The position numbers were made by a program, and so were the translations under genes. A DNA stretch of 64,000 nucleotides from Allomyces arbusculus (Eukaryota; Blastocladiomycota; Blastocladiomycetes; Blastocladiales; Blastocladiaceae), in the NCBI GenBank assembly GCA_027604705.1, contig JADHYV010000008.1, positions 1 to 64,000 on the forward strand, given 5' to 3'. Below are positions 22,901 to 32,153 of this stretch, piece after piece (the first letter of the stretch is position 1; each line of letters begins with the position of its first letter). The notes below the pieces were generated by a model. It was not told where the DNA came from. It saw nothing but the letters and a program-made list of their open reading frames with translations, and did not search any database.

Positions 22901-24221
22901 TACGTTGGTGGCATTGAGGTGGAGAAGCAAGCGACTGACGCGTGAATTGTAGCTTGTTTTATGGCGACATGGAGCAGCGGCATTTGCGGTTTGTCGATAC
23001 TGACGATTCGGTGCATACCCATATCTCATCACGTATCTTGCCGCGTCGCGTCGCTGCCGGACCCGGAACTGATAAATTGACTTGTAGCTATTATTGCGGT
23101 TCGTTGACGACTTTCTGCTCTTGACCAGCAACGAAACGGTCGCGCGCCGGTTTTACACGACAATGCGGGAGGGAATCGCCGAATACGGGTGCCGCGTGGG
23201 AGCCGACAAGTCGGTCACGAATTTGCGCGACGTCAAGGGTGCGGGGTTGGTGACCGAAGGTATTGGGCTTTGAAATGGTGCAAAGCGCGCTGGCGCCGAG
23301 TTTGACTGACCAAGGAACTTGCCGTAGAAATGGTTTGGTGCGGGCTGCTGATCGATACCAAAACCAAGGAGATCTGGAACAGCTACGAGAAATACTTTGA
23401 CCACGGTCCGCATTTCCTTTCTTCACGATACGACCGTGGATGCTGACCGTTCGACCTGACATTGGTCCAGCCATTTCGGACGCGCTCCGCGTCAAGACAC
23501 GCAATCCGTTAGCTGATTTCGATGAGCAGATTGCCAAGTGCGTCCCGACCGCCCACATCCCCACTGCCCGCGCTCACGTTGCACTCTTCGTACTGCAGAT
23601 TCTACTGGTCCAAGTTCCACTCGCTCCTATTCGACCTGTCCATCAACCGCACCTTGACGGTACTCGGTAACGCCTACCAGCTCGCCCTCTTCGCGGCCAT
23701 CAAGACGCTCGCGCACCTGATCCAACTCAGTCTGCGCGGCGTGCATGCGCGGCCCATCGTCGTCCTCCGTACGTCCTTCCTTCCCTCCCCTCCTCCCTTT
23801 AATTTCATGTTGCTCACGCTGTTGTGACAGGCGCCATTCGCGCATTTGCCGCGTCGCTCGCAACCCGGCTCATCCGGATGCTCGCGTCGACCACGACGAC
23901 GGTCCAGCGCGCGTATTTTCGGGCCAAGGCACTCGGACTGCAGTGGTACGCCCTCTCCACCTGTTGCCGTCGTCAATGCAAGAAGTTTGACCGATTGGAA
24001 ATAGGCTCGCGCTCGACGCGTTTGCGCGCGTTCTCTCACACCGCCGCGAATGGGCGCCGGTCGTCGAGCGACTGCGTGCCGCACAGCGGCGTGTCGCGCG
24101 GCGCGTCCCGACGCGTGCGGGCGGCGTCAAGGCAGTGAGTCCGCTTGACCGCGCTGTTGCTGCAGATCCGCGGCATGATGGGATGTTGGCGCGGATCAAG
24201 GTCCATGAACGGAGTGGGTGA
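19942..24221 (+). CDS. TERT: Telomerase reverse transcriptase
   Basis: Nineteen exons: 19942-20325, 20403-20509, 20566-20664, 20733-20815, 20885-21073, 21136-21536, 21601-21729, 21795-22103, 22168-22274, 22346-22442, 22522-22597, 22665-22899, 22953-23010, 23088-23259, 23328-23405, 23471-23537, 23599-23768, 23831-23945, 24005-24221. Phases agree throughout, giving 1030 aa. TEN/GQ region: NTDVLALGFKLA, then YPNTIVQYL and LLLKRVGDAFMFHLL, close to human NVLAFGF and LLLRRVGD. RNA-binding domain: FPVGQTWGSEANHHHV, then LHWLFQSLIVPLIR. Motif 1: FFVTN with VFYYRHYVWSRL; motif A: YAVKVDIESAFDSI (~607-620); motif B': GIPQGGVLSPMLC (~727-739); motif C: LLRFVDDFLLLT (~760-771); motif E: WCGLLIDTKT. All three catalytic Asp are present. 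It extends chromosome ends using a telomerase RNA template. The least certain junction is exon 2/3 (20510-20565). Confidence 0.95.
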
Positions 24222-24342
24222 TAGGAAGGAGGGGACGTGGATCGTGTAATGTATTTATCAAACAAGTGTGCCACCTAGCAGCTCAAAATGGATGAGGATC
24301 AAAAACAAGAAAAGATGCAAAAAATGATCGGGAGCCGCCGCT

Positions 24343-25957
24343 TTACACGACCACCGCGGCAACTGCCGCTACAGCAGCCAATACCGCGACCCCACTCCCC
24401 GCCACCTGCGCCACCGCGCTGCTCTTCCCTGGCGCATTCGTCTCCGCGGCCCCCGCCGCATCGGCATTCACCGTCTTGGGCACGTCGTCAGCCAATGACG
24501 CGGCCGCATCCGTCAACAACTTCTCGACGGCGCCCAAATCAATATTCTGCACGTCGTTGAGCGACGGCAGGGACTGGCCGTCGACGAGCCGCTTGCCCGC
24601 CCACCGCTGTGCAACGCGCACGTGTGACATGACCGCATCGAGTCGCGCTTTCGGGAACTGGAAGGAGGCAAGGAAGTCGTCCGAGAAGGCGCCGAGGTCC
24701 GGGATCCGCGTCAGGCCGTGCAGCCAGTCGGGGGGAGACGGGCGGGAGGTTGGATCGGGGGTTGGGGTGGAAGAGGTGGTAGTCGAAGATTTGGCGTCGG
24801 TGCTGGTCTTGGTCGCGACGGTGGTCGTGGACGAGGATGATGCGGTGGAGGAGGTGGAGGTGGTCGTGTTGGTCGACGGAGTGCCGGCGCCCGGGTCGGC
24901 GTAAACGTAGCAAAGGCTACAACGAGAGTGCGGTGAGAATCGCGCCGGAAAGCGAAGGCAGGCGAAACAGGACGTACGTCTTCTGGTAATCGAGCAGTTC
25001 GTTGGCGACAAACCCGTTCACGTCCTCAGTCTTGCTCACGGGCTGGTTGTTGTGCTTGCCGTCGTACATGGCCGCGTTAGCCGCCGACTGCGCCTGCCAC
25101 TTGGCCCAGAACCAGTCGACACCGGCATGGTGCATCTACAGCACAGCGGACAAATAAGGATCAGGCTCAGTTCTCCACCCGCAACCAATGCAAGCACGCA
25201 AACATACCCAAAACAGTGGATCCCACGGCGACTTGAGCAAATTGGCCATATCCCCACCGACGCCATTATGGACGGCCGCATGACTGCCATACTCGACATA
25301 CGTCGAGAACGCCGAATACGAATTGCGCGACGCCCTGGTCAAAATCGCCTGCACGGGTTCCACGACCCAGGCGCCCTGCTGCAATGCGCGCGAGACGCAC
25401 TTGCTGTCATCGTCATGCACAAAGCTCGCAAACGCGCCATCTAAGCAACCCGAACTCGACCCAAAGTACTTGGCCGTGAAGACCTGCGACTTGGCCGGTT
25501 CCGCCGCATCGAGCGTTGACGCCCAGTACGGCAAGCCCGCGACCTTGTTCTCGGCGGCCGTAAGGAACTCGGCCTCGAACATGGCAAGCATCGCGCGGTG
25601 CCAAATCAAGAAATGGGGCGAGTTGTGCGCGACTGCGGAATTGTCGCGGTGCATGTTGACGTAGTGCGCTATCCGGCCCGTCTTGTAAAGCGTGACAAAG
25701 GCTTTCTTGACGGCGTCGAGCTCGGCCGTGGTCAAGTCACGCAATTCCTTGCGCGTGCGCACGCCCTTGGTGCAAAGAGCAGCAGCAATAGACTTGCTGC
25801 TCGTGGCGGCTGTGGCCGTCGTGGTGGACTTGGCGGCGGCCGTGGTCGTCGTACCGGCGGCATCGACGTGGGTCCCGGTCACAAGTACGAGGAGGACCGC
25901 GGCGAGGATCGCGGCGAGAAGTGGTGCCCGCGAGCGGCGAGCGGCAGGGGCGGCCAT
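24343..25957 (-). CDS. Secreted, probably GPI-anchored tyrosinase
   Basis: Three exons, 25957-25208, 25135-24978, 24916-24343; 493 aa. A signal peptide (LLAAILAAVLLVLVTG) and a Thr-rich spacer precede the copper domain. CuA ligands are His103, His111 and His120 (in LIWHRAMLAMFE). The CuB side has AVHNGVGGDM, SPWDPLFW and MHHAGVDWFWAKWQ. The domain closes with LCYVYADPG. A Ser/Thr-rich linker, an extra region of about 100 residues and a hydrophobic Ala/Val C-terminus ending VAAVAAVVV after small residues suggest a GPI signal. Type-3 copper oxidases hydroxylate phenols and oxidise catechols, for example for melanin or wall cross-linking; here the activity would be outside the cell. Introns fall just before the second CuB His pair and just after the domain. 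Confidence 0.92.
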
Positions 25958-26886
25958 GCTGGAATCAGGCCCTGTGCGTGCGGTTCGAGAATCGAGACTG
26001 AGAGCGAGGGGCAAGTACTCGTCGACAGTCGGTCGCGGGTACGAAAGAGGTGGTACAAGTTGCAAAGTGAAGCCAGCAAGACGGGGTGGAGGGTGGTCTC
26101 GCCCATTTATCGAAGCGCACGGGGGCGCATGCTCGGCCATTGCGCCCACAACGGGCAGCCGGAAGACCCGGCCGGTGCGTGCAATTCGCGCTTTGCCGGT
26201 GAATGTGTGTGGATGCGCGTGGGAAGCGGGGTCAGCGGGGCACGATGCGGGGGTGGGGTGAATGGACCGACCAGTCGGCTGCGCAGCGCTGTGGCGAGTA
26301 AAATCATGAAGCGGCGTTCATGGTCGCTCATGGCTGGTAATATCCTCGGCGACACTTCGAGCCCAGGGCGTCAGCCAAATGCGAGTGCGGTAAGCGCGAT
26401 TTTCATCGCGTGCGCGGGGCGCGAGAATAGAGCGCGCACGCCCCTCGAGTGCATTCGGGAGTCGCTCGTTGCAGCACACGAGTCAATGCGAGCATCGTTT
26501 AGCCGGTCCGCTGCACCGAGTGCCGTTGCGGCCCAAGCACGGCCGCACGCGCGCGTATGTTGTTCATCGTCGATCGCCGCCGTGGTGGCGGCGTCGCGCA
26601 CGAGGAAGCGGAGGCTAGGAGGTCATCGTACGCGACGCGGTCACGTGCGGCCGCGTGCCAGGCTGCTATGCACTTGGACAGCTGCCACGCCCTTCTGCGC
26701 CATCGCGCCCTTGCTGCTGCCACAGCCAGCACAGCGAGCCCCCCGTCGTTCGCCCTGGCGTGCCTTGCACGACACCCGTAGAAACGACCGACCATCGACG
26801 CGCGCGCGCGCCGAGCAAGGACCAGGCCCTTGGACCAGGACGAGCACCCGACCCCCAACAATTACCATTGACCAACCAGGCCTGAC
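25958..26886. other. Divergent promoter region, tyrosinase / Sec14-like
   Basis: About 0.9 kb between two divergent starts. Long overlapping frames exist but none has a recognisable domain. No clear TATA box. Confidence 0.5.
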
Positions 26887-28210
26887 ATGATGGCCGCCGC
26901 GACTGCGACGACGACACCCACCAGCGCGTACTCTGGGTCCGGGCCGGCACTGTGCATCGTGCACCACCCGCCAACGACGCCGCCCGCCGCCGTTCTCGAC
27001 CCGGTCGCGCAGCTCGACAATGTGCAGCGTTCCGCGCTCGAGGCCGTGACCGTTTTAATCTCGGCCGATCCGGGATGGACGCCCGCGCAGCGCGCGTGGG
27101 CCGACCAGGCGTGTATCCTGCGCTATCTGTTCGTACATACCCATGCGCGGCTGCAGTTCCTGCTCTTGATCGTATCAGTGACTGATGATGTGGACGCACC
27201 GATACGTTCTTGGTAGCCGCGCGACGCAAGAAAACGGCGTCTTCCAGCCCATGCAGGCGCATGCGTCGCTCGTCGCGACCCTCCGCTGGCGCGCGGAATT
27301 CGGCGTCGACCAGCTCCTCCCGTCCGACGCGGCCCTGCGCTCTGAGGGCGCGACAGGCAAGCAAATGGTGCACGGCCGCACGCGTGGCGGGCACCCGATC
27401 CTGTTCCTGCGTCCGCGGCACGAAAACTCGCGCGACGAGGACGCGCAATTGCGGTACTGCGTGTTCAATCTCGAGCTGGTCATTCGCGCGATGCCCGCGG
27501 GCGTCGACAAGCTGGCGCTGGTGATTGATTTCGCGGGCATGGCCATGAGCAAGAACCCGTCGCTGAGCATGTCGCGCCGATTCGCGACCATCTTGCAGGC
27601 GCACTACCCGGAACGACTGTTCAAGGCGTTCATGGTCCAGCCGCCGTGGTTCTTTGCGGCCGCGTGGAAACTCGTGCAGCCGTTTATTCACCCGGTGACG
27701 CGGGCCAAGGTCGTGTTCGTCACGGGGGATACTGTCGCCACGCCGTTGGCGTCGCGCGCGGCGTCGCCCGACCGCGCGGGGGTGAACGCGAACGGAGTCG
27801 ACGAGGACGTGTCGCTCGGCGACGAGTCGCCCGCACCGTCCCCGGCGCCTTCGCGCGGCGGGTGGTCGCTCGGCGGCCTCTTTGGCCGCGGCCGGTCGCG
27901 CAGTAACACGGCCATGTCGACGTCGTCGTCGGTCTCGGTAGCGTCATCAAGCGGCAGTATCCCGACGCCGCCCACGGTACCGGTACCACCCGGCGCTGGG
28001 ATGACGAATGCGGATGGCACGTCGCAGGCTGGTGCGGACGCGCTGATTGCCGAAATGGACCTGGAGTATTTGCCGCGAGAGTATGGCGGGCACGCCGACG
28101 TTGAGTGGGACCCGAACGCATACTGGCGCGAGGTCGATGCGCTGTGGCGGGTGACCGATGCCGAGTGGGTGGAGAAGGTGCGCGAGGTGGAGAAGAAGGG
28201 CGGGTATTGA
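26887..28210 (+). CDS. Sec14-like CRAL-TRIO lipid-transfer protein
   Basis: Two exons, 26887-27128 and 27217-28210, with a GTTCGT donor, joining ILRYL to RATQENGVFQP; 411 aa. The CRAL-TRIO N-terminal helix region (ACILRYLRA...LRWRAEF) is followed by the lipid-binding fold: GHPILFLRPR, LALVIDFAGM, ATILQAHYPERLFKAFMV, PPWFFAAAWKLVQPFI and AKVVFV. Members carry phosphatidylinositol, phosphatidylcholine or other hydrophobic ligands between membranes. A Ser/Pro/Gly-rich insert of ~90 residues follows the fold, before a C-terminal EYLPREYGG...WDPNAYW segment typical of Sec14 proteins. Two ATG codons in tandem at 26887; the first is used here. Confidence 0.9.
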
Positions 28211-28490
28211 TGCGGTTTTGCTTCTGGTCGGCTTTGGGTGGGTGGTGGGTGGTGGGTGGTGGGTGGTGGGTGGTGGGTAGAGGGGGGTATTTATGTTGAG
28301 GAACCGAAAGAAGAGTCATCGCCGACAGGCCAGAACAGCGCTCGACATGTAAAGCAAACGGTATCAATTTGTATTCGGCCGCCGTGACTCGTCAGCGAGC
28401 CCCTCGCTCGTCACTCTCCACTCACTCTTCTTGCCCAAAGCGCGCCGCTGCCCACGTCGGATGAGCGGACCGGCTGGCTCGCGCACAAAT
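28211..28490. other. Convergent 3' region with G-rich repeat
   Basis: Short region between the Sec14-like and cofilin stop codons, holding a GGTGGGT repeat at 28235-28281. Confidence 0.6.
28235..28281 (+). repeat. GGTGGGT tandem repeat, possible G-quadruplex
   Basis: About six tandem copies of a 7-bp G-rich unit, starting 25 bp after the Sec14-like stop codon. Each unit carries a GGG run, enough for a quadruplex in DNA or mRNA. Confidence 0.8.
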
Positions 28491-29221
28491 CTACAGGCGC
28501 ACCTTGTCCATGACGGCTTCATAGGCAATCTACACGAGGGCGAGAGCGAGTCAGCACCAAGTTTGGTACGTATCGGAATCCCGAGCATTGGCGAGCCGTA
28601 CCTCGGACAAGTCGGTCGCCTGGACCTCAGTCGCGACGCCCACGAGCTTCTTGCGAATCGCGTCCTTAGACCCGGCGTAGATCATCTTGGCACGCACGGG
28701 CGCGTTGTCAGGTGCCCTTCATCCGCGCCATACCCGCATCAGTCCCGGCCCCTAGCTCCGAATCCGCCACGACGCGATGAACCAACGTACCAGGTGACAA
28801 ACACAATCTTGTTGCGCAACCCGCCCTCCGGGTGCTCAAACTCGAGGTCGTAGACGGCATACCGGCAATCGGCTGCGGGCAGCGCTTCCACAAACTCGGT
28901 ATAGTTGGCCGTTGCCGACGTCTTTTCGACCACGATTTCCGTGTTGTTCTTGTCGAGCTTGTAGACGACGTACTTAAACTTCTTGCCGAGCTTCAGGTCC
29001 TGGAACGCCGTCATGCATTCGTCGCGCACTTGGACACCGGTCGACTAGCAAGCGTGGGAGGCGACGAGGTGAATGCGCGGGTCGTGCAGGTCGTGGTGGG
29101 TGTGTTGGCCAATCGCGGGCAGCGACGTGCGCGCGCCGATCGCCTTTGGGGCTCACGTCGCGGCGTCGGTTGCGGTGGTGGCGCGCGTGCTGAGCATCGT
29201 CGTCGTGGTGCGACATACCAT
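28491..29221 (-). CDS. COF1: Cofilin / actin-depolymerising factor
   Basis: Four exons on the - strand: 29221-29219 (the ATG alone), 29044-28791, 28716-28602, 28529-28491; 136 aa. ADF-H domain spans the protein: [102 protein letters not shown]. It matches yeast cofilin along its length and includes the actin-binding long helix and the Ser near the start that is phosphorylated in animals. It severs and depolymerises F-actin. The first intron directly follows ATG (donor GTATGT, 174 bp), unusual here but phase-consistent. Confidence 0.95.
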
Positions 29222-30172
29222 GGTGGAAAGCTTGGTGGTGGTGGGGTTGGAAGATGATTGCCGCGGGTTGGGGAAGCACAGGCGAGCGTGCTGCAGTCTG
29301 TCGGAACGAGGTCCTGGACGGGGAGGGAGCCCGGGCCTTTCAATGACGAGGGCCACCACGCGCGAGCGCGGTCTTGAGATTTTTTTGAGCGCTGAAGGGG
29401 CCGTCAGCGGGGTCGTTGGTTGTTCCCAGCAAACGAGCCCCTCGACGCGTCGAGGAGCAACAGAGAGACCGTGGGATGCGAGACGTGTGATGCGGTGATC
29501 AACAGGTTACGCCACGTTACGCCGAGCTGGATTGTGGTTTGCTGCTTCGTCCTTAGACCGCTTTTTGTGGTTTGCGGAGCATCAACTGCGAAAAATATGC
29601 TCGGGAGTGATGCTCACGCTCGACCACAGAACGAGGAGTTTGAAAGCGGGAGAAGCGGGCCGCGTCGCTGGCTGGCGCGGCGATGTGTTATAAATATGGC
29701 CACACCTCGTTCACTTTGACGAACACCGACCTGCAACTGACATTCGCCCACGTTTGGAGGGTGGAGATCGAGCAGGCCGTGTTGAGCAGTGAGGGTGAAA
29801 ATCATGACCTCGCCGTGGCCTGACACGAGCCTGTGCAATTCCGGCACACAGGTCAGGATGCTGACGACCGATTGGGCGTGCAATCTGACCGCGACGTTTG
29901 GCGGGCGAGCGCGACTGGTGCAACAATGATCCTCGAGTTACCGGCACTGATCTTTGGCACGAGCTGTGAGCGCGCTCGCGTAGCACCAGATCTCGCTTCG
30001 CATCGTTGAAGCGCTGCTGGGCACGTGCGGCATCATGGTCGGACCAGGACACAAGGAGCAACAAATCAGTAGGGTAACTGATCGTCATGGATACATGGGT
30101 CCTCGACATTCCGCACGCGGTCTCGCACACGCACGCGCGAGCGCGCACGACCGACCACTCTTACGCGTACAA
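29222..30172. other. Intergenic, about 0.95 kb
   Basis: Promoter of the cofilin gene at its left end and 3' region of DPM3 at its right end. Small overlapping frames only; nothing recognised. Confidence 0.55.
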
Positions 30173-30525
30173 TCAATCGACCGTGACCTTGAGCCGGCGC
30201 AGGTCGTCCTTCGCCTGCTGGATTTCCTGTTGACGCGAATGCACCCACACGTCAACCTTCACGTTCCCGTCGCGCAGCCTCATAATAGGTACGCAAAACG
30301 CACCTGCAGGAGTTCCTGGTGCGCCTCTGGGCAATCGCCAAATGTGACGAGGCTCCATCCAATTGACGCGAGCGAGTAGGCGCCAAACGAGACAATGATC
30401 CAGAGCGGCAAGGCTGGCACAAATTCCATGGCGATCTCGGGCACGGGCACGTAGCCGAGCAGCGTCGCGAGCCAGGCGGCCAGGAACACGAAGGCGGTCG
30501 CGAGGAAGCGCGTGAGTTTGGACAT
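30173..30525 (-). CDS. DPM3: Dolichol-phosphate mannosyltransferase subunit 3
   Basis: Two exons, 30525-30304 and 30226-30173 (donor GTGCGT, phase 0), 91 aa, the length of human DPM3 (92 aa). Two N-terminal membrane helices (FLATAFVFLAAWLATLLGYV and LPLWIIVSFGAYSLASIGW) are followed by the family signature VTFGDCPEAHQELLQ and a charged C-terminal coiled segment EIQQAKDDLRR. The subunit anchors and stabilises the catalytic DPM1 at the ER membrane; the complex makes dolichol-phosphate mannose for N-glycans, O-mannosylation and GPI anchors. That pathway would serve the mucin-like and GPI-type proteins of this window. Confidence 0.9.
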
Positions 30526-30929
30526 GGTCTTGAACAAGCTTGGGCTGGGTGGAGAGCTGTCAAGTCGGGTCTCGGTGGACGGTATTGCCGGTCGCGTATC
30601 GTGTCGTGTCGTGTTGTTAAACGCGGTGTGTGTTGAACTGCGCGTCGTAGTGGCCGTGGATTGGAAATGGAGTCGTTTCGAGCAAGTGGTTGTGGCGAAT
30701 GTATGGTCGTGGTCAAGAGGCGATTGCGTGGTCTCGCAACAGAGCATGTGACTAGGCCTGACGCTCGCGCACTCTCTGCAGAGCCCACCGTCCTCCACAA
30801 CTCAACACCGTGGGGACCGAACAGGACGAGCGCGTGGAATACCAACCACAAGCACCAACCGGCCGCACTCAACACCGTGCAAAACCACCACTCGACGCTC
30901 CCATTTTCGAACCGAACCAACCAATCACC
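30526..30929. promoter_or_regulatory. Divergent promoter, DPM3 / Lys-tailed protein
   Basis: 404 bp between divergent starts, poor in GC for this window. No TATA box and no other gene seen. Confidence 0.5.
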
Positions 30930-31653
30930 ATGGCCGACGTGACTTCGCGGCTGCGCGCCATGCCCGTTCCGGCGCCGACCGATTCTTTCATTGCGCCGAC
31001 TTCCGACAAGGACGCCGTGCAAGTCTACCGTCTTCGCCTGCCGCCGGGGATTCCGCGCACGATCCTGCAGGGCGTGACGTGTCATATCGTGCCGGGCAAA
31101 GTGGGTCGCGTCAAGTTGAACAATGGCACGATTTTGGTTATTGGGCCGACGGGCAACGCACATGTTGAGCCCGAGACGGCGCTGTTGCCGGTGCCCGAGG
31201 ACAATGTCTACAAGAGTGCGTTGCTGTGCATGGTTTCCGCGATGCAATGATGATCGCCATGACCTGATCTCGCACTGAACCACAATAGGCCACGCGATCA
31301 GCGTCAGCATGGTGGCCGTGCAACCCGAGCAGCGCACGACCGACGCGATAATGGCGCACAACGGGGCCATGATCCTGAACGCGCCCTACGTTCCGCGCGC
31401 GCAGCCCGAGATGCCGCACCGCAAGGCGTTTGAGGCCTTTGCCGCACACTCGCCGCAGCTCGAGGCCGAGCGGCTCGGTGGAGGCAGTAGCATGGACGTG
31501 GACGCACTGCCCGTGGCCGCGCCGGCAGCAGGCAAGAAGAGCAAGAAGCGCAAGTCGGCGCTGACGGCGGGCGACGTGGAGATGGACGAGGCGGGCGCGG
31601 CGGTGGTGGAGGATAAGCCCAAGAAGAAGAAGAAGAGCAAGAGCAAGGCGTGA
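30930..31653 (+). CDS. Lys-tailed nuclear protein, possible Pol I subunit RPA34-like
   Basis: Two exons, 30930-31215 and 31289-31653 (donor GTGCGT, split Ser codon), 216 aa. The first half reads as a small beta-rich domain: VQVYRLRLPPGIPR, ILQGVTCHI, GRVKLNNGTILVIGP, ETALLPVPEDNVY. The second half is disordered and ends in blocks KKSKKRK and KPKKKKKSKSKA. The layout, an 'x-W/Y-x-I/L-R-x-P' strand motif, a product-fold domain and a Lys-rich tail, is that of RPA34/CD3EAP, the RNA polymerase I subunit that dimerises with RPA49. The similarity is weak, so this is a suggestion; other small nucleolar proteins share such tails. Confidence 0.6.
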
Positions 31654-32153
31654 CGGTGGGGGTGGACCTTTTTTTTTCTGAACGTCAATTTCGCGCCTCT
31701 TTGAGGAGCTCTGGTGAGAGACAGGTGCGAGACAGAACGGCGTCAGCACACGCGAATCACGTGCTGGAACAGCGCCTTGTTCGCGTGCAGCGGCGGCTTT
31801 CTTGTTTCTCCACCGCACCCACCGCGCACCAGTCGCCAAGGGCCTCCGTGTTGGCGACGCGCACACACCAACCGCTTCCATCGGCGGCACGCAGCATCGT
31901 TGTCGTCGACACGCCCACCGACCCCGACGCTGCCTTGTCGCCGTGCCCGCGACTGCTCGCACTGCGTTGCCGGGCTCCCCGCGCGTCAATCGACCCGCGA
32001 CTCGACCTGGCGCGTTCGCGTCGTCACCGCCCCGAACCCGCCCAACGTCAACCACCCCACCACCGTGCAACTCTGTCGCCTCCCCCTTTGGCCTGCCCCG
32101 ACCGCGCTCTCAACCACCAACACACCCTCATCGCGACGCGCGACACCGCCCCC
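31654..32153. other. Intergenic, 500 bp
   Basis: 3' region of the Lys-tailed gene and promoter of the F-box/LRR gene. An open frame in phase with the F-box exon extends upstream but has no ATG with better context. Confidence 0.5.

Noticed and set aside
21795-23259. Reverse transcriptase motifs as a retroelement
   Set aside because: The T-type RNA-binding motifs, VGD block, WCGLLID motif E and the spliced structure are specific to TERT; no endonuclease or Gag-like frame or terminal repeats are present.
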